Positions 10,314 through 20,691 of a stretch of 64,000 bases of DNA are shown here, piece after piece. Origin of the DNA: Xiphophorus maculatus (lineage: Eukaryota > Chordata > Actinopteri > Cyprinodontiformes > Poeciliidae); the NCBI RefSeq assembly GCF_002775205.1, contig NC_036443.1, positions 31,092,217-31,156,216 on the forward strand. Direction: 5' to 3'. Position 1 is the stretch's first letter. Every line of letters begins with the position of its first letter. The notes beneath the pieces were generated by a model. The model had not been told where the DNA came from. It saw nothing but the letters and a program-made list of their open reading frames with translations, and ran no database searches. The position numbers were made by a program, and so were the translations under genes.

Positions 10314-11920
10314 TGTGTTAAAAACAGGGCAGGTTCTGGATCCTTCTCCAGATTTATGTCTCAAGACAATCCTGTCACAGAGGTCTAGAGATGATTCCTT
10401 TTGATTAGCTGTGTTCACCTTGCCTTTTTTGGAAACAATTAGAAAGCTTCTGCAGTCTTAATGATGTTCCGGTGCAGGGGTAGCGATGCGACTCTTTGAT
10501 GGATCCTGCTCTTAGATACCAAAGCTTCCCACACTCACTGAAGGCAGCATTGACAAAAGTATAACGGTGCAGCGCAGTATGTTATGGTAGTGCTACAGAC
10601 CTGCAGCAGTTTCAGTCTAAGAAGAGACTTTAGGTGAGAGGTGATAGACTGAATCATTTAAGACTAAAATCTGTTTCCATGGTAACAGCTTTTCTCAACA
10701 GGTCTCTGTATTTTTCTGCATAATTTCATGTCGGTGCACTTTGCGCCACATCCATGCTCAGAGGATCATGGCACAAAGGTGGGAGTGAAGCAAAGCAAGC
10801 TGCTGCTGCGCAAATAAGACAGAAGCAAGTCAGAGTTTGTGCAGCAGGTTCTGGTGCCACTCAGGGGAAAAGCAAACCCGTTCTGATCACATGAACACAA
10901 TCAATGCCATGCACATCATGGTGACGAGCAGAGTGGCAGGTTCATGGATTTCAGATATGGAGTGATTTTAATGGCAAAAAGTGGAAGAGAAACAGAACAA
11001 AAGTGAGAAACATCAAAGCGAAACAGAGACTCCTTTGTTAGTTTAAATTATTAACGATATTTGAGTGAGGTTTAATTTGTATTAATGCTTGTTTATGTTT
11101 ATATGAAATGCTTCTTCAAGACTATTGAGCAGTGGTATGTCATAATAAAAGCATACGTTTTATTTAAAAATACGCTGGGAAGAATCTTGAAGGTGACAGG
11201 GAAAAACCGAATGAAAAAATGAGTGTAAATAACAAAATCCAGGGTTTCTAATAAGAGACAATTCTCCAGCAATCTAACCTGGGAGAAGCCATGAACCTGG
11301 CATCTTCATAAACAAGGACCCAATCATCTACAAGCTTGGAAAAAAATAATAAGTGCACACATTTCCACAAAGCTGCAGCACACATGCTATCCAATTGACC
11401 CTGAGGTCACTGTCCCACCTAGCTTTATAGTCAGCTCGTCAAGAGGCAGCGTGGAACCAGCTGCACCTGCTTAAGAGCTTAGCAGCAACTTGAAATGGGG
11501 AAACATGCATGCAGTCACCACTGCACGTAACAATAGGGCTAAACGGGGGCCAGTGATAACCTTGGGATGTTACAAAATAATGTTTAAAGTATAGTATAAA
11601 ACATGCAAATGGTAGAAGTCACCACAACACCCGCAAATAGAGCTGAGCCATGTGAGTAAATTGAAAACAAGTGACCTTTTCTACTGAGTGATAAAGAGAA
11701 AATGACATTGAATTCAAAGGAATTGATTCTGGGATAAGGAACAGCTGTGGAAGACATCAAATATCCAAACTTCTTCTTGTTGGTTTTACTGGCGGTTGGC
11801 AACAAACTGTTAGTAGCATTACCACCACTTATTGGTATGGAGTGTGGTTTGTGATGGTCTATTTACATAATATCCAAACGTTTTTGGGGTTTTTTCCATT
11901 TTTTTCTCTGAAGAGTTTTT
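10314..11920. other. Non-coding sequence between elements
   Basis: 10314-10460 continues the flank shared with lectin C (44150-44330). The rest has no ORF of interest and no repeat I can name. Confidence 0.4.
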
Positions 11921-11924
11921 GCGG

Positions 11925-12095
11925 CGCTAGTGGCTCGTATTTTTCTTTTGACAGTAGGCAGACAGGAAGGAGGGTGAGGAGAGGGGGGAAGACATGCGGC
12001 AAAGCTCGTCGGGACCGGGAATCAAACCCGCGACATCTGCGTCAAGGACTAAGGCCTCCAAACGTGGGGACTCCCTGGAGGGAGGTCCTCTGGGT
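11925..12095 (-). repeat. tRNA-like repeat, second copy
   Basis: Shares with 7995-8190 the blocks GACAGGAAGG, GGGGGAAGACATGCGG and a GGGAATCAAACCCGCGACA B-box-like segment, in the same orientation. It looks like a diverged member of the same SINE-like family. Confidence 0.5.
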
Positions 12096-12875
12096 GGAAC
12101 ACTCTGCAGTGGTGGAACGGGAGGGATTACTGGAAAAAATGGCGGCCCAACATTTTGTAAAATGGTTGTGCTCTCAATGGCATTTTCTCTTTCTATTCTA
12201 TCATGAAATGGCTGTATATAGACTCCCTGACTACTAGATCAGGGATACCTGACAGAGTTTGTGGTAGATAAGGTCCCTGAGATCCAGTTGAAGTAAATGG
12301 ATTGTTTGAACTAAGACTCATGGACCCCCCTGTAACAGTTAAAACAGGATACAAGCTAGGAGTTGAACAATTGAGAGGGTTGAGAGGGTTCAAGATCATG
12401 ACTTTTTTGAATACACTCACCATGCTTTCTGTCTTTTTGTAAATGTGAAGTCCCTTGCCAAAGCACTGCCAGCTCTGACCAGTACTTTCTATTTTTCTCC
12501 TGGATCTCTTTCTGTTTTTAAAGTTTATTCTTTTGCCAGAATCTAGCTCCCTCTTTATTTTTTCCTGCCTCCTCATATTTTTCAGCACATCCCTGGTCTC
12601 TGGCCCATAACAAAGGTCCTAATGGAACTTCATCAGTAACCTCTTTCCCTTCTTGAATAATTAGCTTCTCTAAATTCTCTCTCACCTCCTTTTCTTTCTT
12701 CTCTTTTTCCCCCTTCTGGTACATCCAGTACTGTGTTAACTAAGCTAATAATCTGCTTTCCCAAATGTTTCCAATTCCCTGGGTCTGCCCAGCTCTATCA
12801 CATTCTCCTTCCATATTTTATTCACAACCCACCAACACAGACAATACCGAGACAAACAAAATAACAAAAAATATA
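12096..12875. other. Non-coding or unrecognised
   Basis: A lysine/glutamate-rich minus-strand frame covers 12200-12720. It has no domain I recognise and shifts frame midway. It could be an old retroelement gag, but I cannot support that. Confidence 0.25.
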
Positions 12876-12879
12876 TATA

Positions 12880-14414
12880 CACTGCTCAAAAAAATAAAGG
12901 GAACACAACACAATATAACTCCAAGTAAATCAAACTTCTGTGAAATCAAACTGTTCACTTAGGAAGCAACACTGATTGACAATCAATTTCACCTGCTGTT
13001 GTGCAAATGGAGACAACAGGTGGAAATTATTGGCAATTAGCAAGACACAATCAATAAAGGAGTGGTTCTGCAGTTGGGACCACAGACCACTTCTCAGTAC
13101 CTATGCTGTCTGGCTGATGTTTTGGTCAGTTTTGAATGTTGGTGGTGCTTTCACACTCGTGGTAGCATGAGACGGACTCCACAACCCACACAAGTGGCTC
13201 AGGTAGTGCAGCTCATCCAGGATGGCACATCAATGCAAGCTGTGGCAAGAAGGTTTGCTGTGTCTGTCAGCGTAGTGTCCAGAGGCTGGAGGCGCTACCA
13301 GGAGATAGGCCAGTACACCAGGAGACGTGGAGGAGGCCGTAGGAGGGCAACAACCCAGCAGCAGGACCGCTACCTCCGCCTTTGTGCAAGAAGGAACAGG
13401 AGGAGCACTGCCAGAGCCCTGCAAAATGACCTCCAGCAGGCCGCAAATGTGCATGTGTCTGCACAAACGGTTAGAAACCGACTCCATGAGGATGGTCTGA
13501 GGGCCCGACGTCCACAGATGGGGGTTGTGCTCACAGCCCAACACCGTGCAGGACGCTTGGCATTTGCCAGAGAACACCAGGATTGGCAAATTCACCACTG
13601 GTGCCTTGTGCTCTTCACAGATGAAAGCAGGTTCACACTGAGCACATGTGACAGACGTGACAGAGTCTGGAGACGCCGTGGAGAGCGGTCTGCTGCCTGC
13701 AACATCCTTCAGCATGACCGGTTTGGCAGTGGGTCAGTAATGGTGTGGGGTGGCATTTCTTTGGAGGGCCGCACAGCCCTCCATGTGCTCACCAGAGGTA
13801 GCCTGACTGCCATTAGGTACCGAGATGAGATCCTCAGACCCCTTGTGAGACCATATGCTGGTGCGGTTGGCCCTGGGTTCCTCCTAATGCAGGACAATGC
13901 TAGCCCTCATGTGGCTGGAGTGTGTCAGCAGCTCCTGCGAGATGAAGGCATTGAAGCTATGGACTGGCCAGCCCGTTCCCCAGACCTGAATCCGATTGAG
14001 CACATCTGGGACATCATGTCTCGCTCCATCCACCAACGTCACGTTGCACCACAGACTGTCCCAGGAGTTGGCGGATGCATTAGTCCAGGTCTGGGAGGAG
14101 ATCCCTCAGGAGACCATCCACCACCTCACAGGCACGTGGAGGCCACACACAATACTGAGCCTCATTTTGACTTGTTTTAAGGACATTACATTAAAGTTGG
14201 ATCAGCATGTAGTGTTATTTCACTTTAATTTTGTGTGTGGCTCCAAATCCAGGCCTCCATTGGTTAATAAATTTGATTTCCATTGATGATTTTTGTGTGA
14301 TTTTGTTGTCAGCACATTCAACTTTGTACAGAACAAAGTATTCAATGAGAATATTTCTTTCATTCAGATCTAGGATGTGTTATTTGAGTGTTCCCTTTAT
14401 TTTTTTGAGCAGTG
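12880..14414 (+). mobile_element. Tc1-like transposon with matching terminal inverted repeats
   Basis: Both ends start CACTGCTCAAAAAAATAAAG (inverted) and continue to GGAACAC, and are flanked by TA (12878-12879 and 14415-14416), the Tc1/mariner target duplication. Length is 1535 bp with one transposase frame inside. The left end sits in an ATATATATAC stretch. Confidence 0.9.
13167..14180 (+). CDS. Tc1-like transposase, nearly full, frame-shifted near the C-terminus
   Basis: From the ATG at 13167 (MRRTPQPTQ) an N-terminal helix-turn-helix pair (residues about 5-110, with an arginine-rich GRRR segment between) precedes the DDE domain. The catalytic residues are visible as [15 protein letters not shown] and [11 protein letters not shown]. 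After the last acidic residue the frame shifts near 14060: the natural continuation ([15 protein letters not shown]) lies in another frame. The tail to 14180 is therefore aberrant. The catalytic triad is complete, so the copy decayed recently, but activity is unlikely with this C-terminus. Confidence 0.82.
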   Translation: MRRTPQPTQVAQVVQLIQDGTSMQAVARRFAVSVSVVSRGWRRYQEIGQYTRRRGGGRRRATTQQQDRYLRLCARRNRRSTARALQNDLQQAANVHVSAQTVRNRLHEDGLRARRPQMGVVLTAQHRAGRLAFAREHQDWQIHHWCLVLFTDESRFTLSTCDRRDRVWRRRGERSAACNILQHDRFGSGSVMVWGGISLEGRTALHVLTRGSLTAIRYRDEILRPLVRPYAGAVGPGFLLMQDNASPHVAGVCQQLLRDEGIEAMDWPARSPDLNPIEHIWDIMSRSIHQRHVAPQTVPGVGGCISPGLGGDPSGDHPPPHRHVEATHNTEPHFDLF

Positions 14415-14774
14415 TATTACAGAGCTCAAATCCCAGCTGCAGCAACACACATACTCAGACACACAACTCAATGGTCCTGTTAGATAGGTACATGAGTACA
14501 CAGATCTGCATTGTTGTCACTTTCTGTACCAAGACACATGCATACACACACAGGGCCTGACACTTCTCACACCAACACACAAAGTGCATAAATTAATACA
14601 ATGAGGTAATTTCCCTCCATAAACACTCAAATATGCAGTGAGGTCATCTTCCTCCATAAACACTAAAAAGATCATTTAAAATGACGTCAGCTTCCTTATA
14701 TCTCTCGTTCCGGTTTTCCTTTATTTTTTCCTTATTTAGGTGCTTTCCGTACTCTATAAAACAAAGAGACTTTC

Positions 14775-15880
14775 AACCCTCCTATTATGTTACGGGTCAA
14801 ATTGACCCTGTTAGAAGCGGTCATCTTCCAAGAAAGGTGAGTCCAGAACAGGCAGAATAAAGCAGTAAAATAGTGTTTAATTGCCGTGCTTGGTACCTTA
14901 CAAAAACAACCTGTTCCAACAACGCACAGTAAGCGAAGGCTAGTCACGTCTAGGATCCCACAACAACTGGGGATAACAGGAGAACTTAAATACGGAGGGA
15001 AACACAATCAAATACACCAAAAACAGCTGTGAGTAATTATGCCCAGGTAGTGGAGCTGAAACGACCTAAAGGGAACAAAAATACACTTCATGACAGACCA
15101 GTTAAAGTTTAACATTTTTTAACCCTCCTGTTATGTTCGTTTCTAGGGTACAGCAAAAATGTTCATGGGTCAGTTTGACCCAGGGAGTGTTTAATCATGC
15201 TATAATGTCAGAAACCAAAAAATTCCTCCAAAACATTTTTGTATCTGATTATTAACTCCAATACTAACTATTTCAATCAATATTTGTGCAATGATGTTTT
15301 TTTATTTCGCAGAAATTAAGGATCAATGACGACAACCTGCTCATTTATTCATTTGGACATAAAAAATTCAATTTACAATTTAATGTCCACTGAAAAAGAC
15401 CTAGACACAAAAAAACTATAATTTCCTTGAAATTGATCTTTGGTAATTTTTTTTATTTTACACTTATTTTTTTTCAATGGGTGATCTTTATAATTGAATT
15501 TGAGGCACACATACTGTTCAGGGTCAAATTGACCCGCTGATTAAAATCAAGACAAATGAGTCATGTAGAGAGAATTTATGTTTTCCTCCATTTCTGCTGA
15601 GTGTCACTCAGTGTGGGAGGAGTTTGTCCACAGGAACAGAAAAGATTCCCGTCAAAAGTTGTGTGAACACTTTCTGCTTTCTCGCAGTTTCCTAGTGAAG
15701 TAAAGAGAATAGTGAGAAAGTGGGCTTGTGTGTGTCGGCGTGTACATGTATGTGTTGTATGTTGTGTTTGTGTGTGTGTGGTGAAATATGGTTCATAGCT
15801 GCAAGGAAACATATAAAATTGGACATTTCTTAATCTTTTTTTGCACTAACCTGACTGCCGGGTCAAATTGACCCGAACAG
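14775..15880. repeat. MITE-like block with four GGGTCAnnnTGACCC palindromes
   Basis: The palindrome occurs at 14794-14808, 15167-15181 (central GTT), 15521-15535 and 15860-15874. Two are preceded by AACCCTCCT(A/G)TTATGTT and two by CTGTTC or CTGCC-type arms, as expected for ends of short DNA-transposon derivatives. One left arm sits in TTTTTTAACCC, so a TTAA target is possible. No ORF. Each palindrome is also an inverted repeat with 3-nt spacer of a nuclear-receptor half-site. Confidence 0.55.
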
Positions 15881-16205
15881 TATCTATGTAAAAAAGTAGA
15901 CGCAGGGGTTGGTACAAATGTGTAAAATGAATAAATTTTCAATTTATATGTAGAGTGCACCTATTAATAGAATAGAAAAAGTTTCATGCAAAAAATACTT
16001 TATTTTAACCTTCACACACACACACACCACATGCATACATAAGGTAAATTCCTGATTATATATCAATGTAACATTCAACAAAATCACTTTACAATATTTC
16101 CACACCACCAAACGTGATTGTCACTCCACCTATGACTACGTCTGCATGAAGACAAGCTGAAATCAGTTAGAAGCACCAGGTTTCCAATAGTTTGGGTGGG
16201 GGTGC

Positions 16206-16775
16206 TAATCAATCAATCAATCAAATTTTATTTGTATAGCACATTTCAGCAGCAAGGCATTTCAAAGTGCTTTACATCATTACAAACACAGAAACACAAA
16301 GCAACATAGAATCAACAATCAAAACAAAGCATTAAGTCAAGTTCCATCAATAAATTAGTAATTGATCACATTTCAAATACAATCCTAAACAGGTGGGTTT
16401 TTAGTTGAGATTTAAAAGAAGTCAGTGTTTCAGCTGTTTTACAGTTTTCTGGAAGTTTGTTCCAAATTTGTGGTGCATAGATGCTGAAAGCTGCTTCTCC
16501 TCGTTTGGTTCTGGGGATGCAGAGCAGAACCAGAACCAGAACCTGAGAGGTCTGGAAGGTTGATACAACAACAGCAGATCTTTAATGTATTGTGGTGCTA
16601 AGCCGTTCAGTGATTTATAAACTAACAACAGTATTTTAAAGTCTATTCTCTGAGCTACAGGGAGCCAGTGGAGGGACTTTAAAACTGGTGTTATGTGCTC
16701 TATCTTCCTGGTTTTAGTCAGAACGCCAGCAGCAGCATTCTGGATCAGCTGCAGCTGTTTGATTAATTGCTAATG
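16206..16775 (-). mobile_element. LINE 3' end with ATTG-type tail
   Basis: On the minus strand a frame reading LVYKSLNGLAPQYIKDLL resembles the C-terminal region of a fish non-LTR RT. It is followed by a 3' UTR ending TTTGATTGATTGATTGATTAG. The RT core is missing and the reading frame is disturbed after about 30 residues. Confidence 0.6.
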
Positions 16776-16779
16776 GGGG

Positions 16780-17400
16780 CGCTGTGGCTCTGCAGTTTGG
16801 TGGATGGTAAGGACGGCGGTAATTCTCCAAACTGAGAAATGCTCTCACTAAGCTGTTGGAGCTGCTCTTGCTGATGATTTAGCATTTCTCTTATCTGACT
16901 CATTTTAGTCTTATTTCAGCTACCTGAGGACCACCATGAACCCCATACTGGACACCATATACTGACGGAACCGACTTTCTTCGGCTCCTCACACCATGAG
17001 GCACCCCCCTTCACGCTCCCACCAGATTGCTGCAGCACTAACATCAAGCAGAGTGCTATCTGGCTGTGTACACACCAACTGCTTCAACTCAAGATGCAGG
17101 AAACTGTCCAACAGTCTCAGGATTTAACATACCAGCAGGTGCACACTGCTTCACTCTCTCCATAAAACCCATTAATGTGAGGAGAACTCCTGAAGACTCT
17201 CTCCCTGTTGTTTTCTGGAAAAGAAGGCCTCTGGAAGAGCAACATACAGCTCAGAAAAACCATACAGTTCCTGTAAGATCTCAAATATTTTAGTAGGGTC
17301 CTCCCTTCTAAAATAAATATGTAGGAGAGACATTAGGCAATGTTGAAGAAATGGACGGCTGAGCTCTTGAGCTAGCCTATCCTTGTCACAACTGATCATT
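16780..17400 (-). pseudogene. Gypsy-type gag remnant
   Basis: On the minus strand FEILQELYGFSELYVALPEA (17399-17172 frame) is followed, in shifted frames, by segments such as FMERVKQCAPAGMLNPETV and then a glutamine-rich coiled stretch MNHQ-like (MLNHQQEQLQQLSESIS near 16890-16840). This is the order seen in a common fish Ty3/gypsy gag. Several frame breaks are present and no pol follows. Confidence 0.55.
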
Positions 17401-17986
17401 GTCAGCTCTTAAGCTTGCTAACAGATTTTTAAGTTCCAGAATTTCTTCTTCCACGATTGTCACAAGCTTATTCTGCTTCCTGTGATTACTACAGTGCAAA
17501 ACATCCAACCTAAGACTAAACTGTTACCCCCTTACCTGGCAGTACCAAAATCACCAAAAATGCCTGAAAAGGTAAACCCAAATTAAATCAGCTGCTGTTC
17601 TTGAATAATTTGGAGTTCATGCAAAAGCTTGGTCTCTTTATGAAGACAAGCTACATTTTCTATTTCTGCAGTCAAAAATACTTTAATTGTAAATAGTTTG
17701 TAGCTATTACTACTGTAACACAAATGAAATTAAAAATTTTTGCTTCACCCAGATTTTTCATTTTTATTTCTTGTAAATGTACATTGAGTGTTGAATGTAT
17801 GGACTGGAAAACACAATACATCTTTAGAATAAAATATTCTGCTTGTGGATTTCAAGACTGATCAAGATAGCACAAAAAGAAATGTCATTTTGGACATGTT
17901 TATTTTAGAGGATGTACAGCTGTTGTCCAAGTGTGCTCTTTGGACTCTCCAAATGGCACACTTGGACAAAATCTGATATACAAACT

Positions 17987-19012
17987 CAGTGGCGGGCCGT
18001 GCATTTCACAGCTAGGCCTTCAGTAGTGCTCCGTCTGAATCAATCCAACCCTCAATAACTATTTTATGGCTATAAAACTTCTACAGCTGCGACACATACA
18101 AAAGCATCAAAAATAACCTGATAAAATTGCAATATTATTTAGGAATATAGCAACATTTTCAACATTTTACTCACCAAAAATCCTGATTATTTGTACACAA
18201 AATCCATCCTCCGTTCTTTCCTCAAGATTTCAATTACTCTGTTGTGCAGATTATCTGTGCGTTTCAGTTCCATGAAGAAGTCCTTTTCTATCGCCATCAA
18301 AGCTAATGCTGAAAGTCGAGCCTGCCCGGTCCTATTTCTGGCATAAGTTTTAGTTAGTAGACTGAAAGTGGCGGACAAATCCTTTTCCCGGTTGTGACAG
18401 GCTCACTAGCTTCGGAGTTGCCCGACCTTGTTTAACAATGTCCAGCTTTTCTTGAAAAGTCCGTCTTGAAAATGGCTTTGACAGTAAATCTCCAACCAAA
18501 TCCATTTCTTCTCCTCCTTCACCCATTGTGGGTTGAAAACCAGCTATTAAATCAACACAACAATATCTTTGCTTGTGCTACAGATGCAGTTTGCTAGCTC
18601 TGGCTAGTACACTCTTTAACTATCCAATCAGAGTGTGAATACGCTGACGTTTCCGTACGCCTGCTAGAGCGCCTTGGTGTTGCCAACTCAAAATCTGACT
18701 GGTTGAAGCAACAGTTTGATCAACATTTATTTTATGCTACATGGCCCGCAGAACTGATTGCAAAGGCCTCCAGGCAGATTTCTTTGACCCTGGTAACAAA
18801 TAGTGGCTGAAATGTGATTGGTTAAATGCTTAAATATGAAAATACAGTCTGGAAGCAGCGCAACCAGGGGGCTAACAGTGAAAGGAAGCGGACAGACCAT
18901 TTGGATTTATTTAATACGTATTCATGGACAAAATATAATTAACATCAGTCTGTGATTCAGATATTTTTAGGCCAGCAGAGAAGGCCTTGCAGGCCCTGAC
19001 GGCCCACCACTG
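17987..19012 (-). mobile_element. Internally deleted hAT transposon (ZMYM1-like transposase remnants)
   Basis: The ends are CAGTGGCGGGCCGTGCA and, inverted, CAGTGGTGGGCCGTCAG. Both sides carry the 8-bp duplication TACAAACT (17979-17986 and 19013-19020), as expected for hAT. On the minus strand an N-terminal piece (LLSKPFSRRTFQEKLDIVKQ, near 18500) and a C-terminal dimerisation piece (RLSALALMAIEKDFF, near 18290) survive in broken frames. The catalytic middle is gone, so it could move only if helped. Confidence 0.85.
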
Positions 19013-19035
19013 TACAAACTTCAGATGATGGTTAT

Positions 19036-20057
19036 GGGCTCTTTGCACCTCAGCTTCCGCGTTCGGGGAAAAGCAGCTCAATCTTTCTGATCTATTGAAA
19101 ATGACTCTTTCCACTGGGTGTTTGCAGGGCTTGTCCAAGGTAACAGCTAATGATGAACATCGATCCGAAGCCCCGACAATAAGCTGGAGAAAGGTTTTAA
19201 GATGTTCACCTCGTTATACATTCACAGATACGAAAGTGAGTTTTACTTTCTTTAAACTTTGTGGCTAACATTAGCTTATGCTAGACATTTTTCTTGTAAA
19301 AATGTGCTATTTAAGTATCTAAACATTTTTCATCCATTCCAACGGACAATGTTTTTACCTTATGTTCAAGTATATTACGTGCGTTTATTGTCGTTAGTGT
19401 CAGAGACCAAGTAACGGGGATTTTACGGTTCAGGCTTTTTGCTTCTGCAGCCTGAGGAACAACAAGCCCATAGCTTAACAGTAGAGCAGCTCTGGTGTCG
19501 GAGTTCTAGTTCAGCTGACTGTTCAGGTTCAGTTGTTGCTTTTAGAAAAATATGGCCGTGTTCCTTAAGGTCTCCGTGTTATTTCACTTTATTAGTTTAG
19601 CATGTTTCTAGTGAAGCAGGACGGTGTTTACAGCAGTGTGTACAGGCGGATCAGTAGCTCGGCTGTCTGGCTCTGGTCTGCTCTCTGGTTCCCATAAACT
19701 CTTTCAGGCTGAATACAGAAGTGATTCCATGGAAATAACACAGGAGGCTCCTTTACCTTCTGCTTTAGGCTGAACAAGTTGATCCGGAGTGAAGTGAAGG
19801 CTGTAAACTTTGCTGTGCAGCGTTAGCTTTAACTGGTAGCCACGAATATTTACAAGCCACCATCTTCTTAATTCAGGACCGCTTGGAAATCCATGAAAAC
19901 TTAAAAGCCCATTATATTAGGAAGACAGCAATGTTCATAGTATTGTTTGATTTGCATCTGAAATAAGACTTTGTCTTTTCTAGCTGTCATGGTAACTCAA
20001 AGCGGAAAAAAGAGAGCTGGATTTGCGCATGCGGTTGTGACCGTGTGCAAAGAGCCC
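19036..20057. mobile_element. Non-coding element with 13-bp terminal inverted repeats
   Basis: GGGCTCTTTGCAC at the left is mirrored by GTGCAAAGAGCCC at the right. No transposase frame is visible and the target duplication is unclear (flanks TTAT and ATTA), so the superfamily is open. Confidence 0.5.
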
Positions 20058-20100
20058 ATTAGAGCAGTGCTTCAACATGCAGTCATCAATGAGGCTCTAA

Positions 20101-20580
20101 TGTAGGATTTTGGTCTGAGCGATGGGATTACCATGGTAGAAAGTTGATTCTCCGTCTGCTGAAAAATGTCTGTATTCATGTGTTTTGGATCATCATCCTG
20201 CTGTAAGACCTAATAACGACCCAACTGCAGTATTCTGGTTGGGTCAACAGATTTTTAACTAAAGATGCTCTGGTGTTTCAGAGGTTTATGATGACAAACA
20301 TTTTTACAAGGTTTCATTAGGTGTAAAATATTTGTGACACTAGTGAATTTGTTCAAAACAGGTGGTACAGAGTTTATGAAAACTGTTCATATTTCATAGA
20401 TTGTTATTACTATACTGATGCACTGATATTCTGATGATTTTCAGCATAAAGTTATAGCTGAGATTTAGAACTATTACCAATTAGTTTATAGTTGCTGCTT
20501 AATTGGAATTTTGACATATTTTAAATTCTATAATTAAATCAATCAGATTTCATAGAAAGAAAATATTTATTTAAATAAAG
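20101..20580. repeat. Segmental duplication: 3' flank of lectin B
   Basis: Matches 5951-6430 and 34457-34940 nearly base for base. The duplicated unit here begins at TGTAGGATTTTGGTCTGAGC, later than in A and C. The lectin B AATAAA (minus strand) is at 20566-20571. Confidence 0.85.
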
Positions 20581-20691
20581 TGAAATCAGGTTCTTCCAGC
20601 AGTGATGTCATTGAGGTTTGGCATCCAGGTGGAAGTGACATCACCAGCAGGAAAGCCATATGGGCATTTCAGATCAAAAGGCACGAGAAGG

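Noticed and set aside
12200-12724. Lysine/glutamate-rich minus-strand frames as a possible gag gene
   Set aside because: No recognisable motif and a frame change; evidence too thin.
13230-13715. A 161-residue minus-strand ORF opposite the Tc1 transposase
   Set aside because: Shadow of the transposase frame.
16900-16990. LTR end plus primer site (ATGGTGTCCAGTATGGGG on the minus strand) at the gag remnant
   Set aside because: It lies downstream of other gag sequence on the same strand and reads as gag codons, so it is internal.
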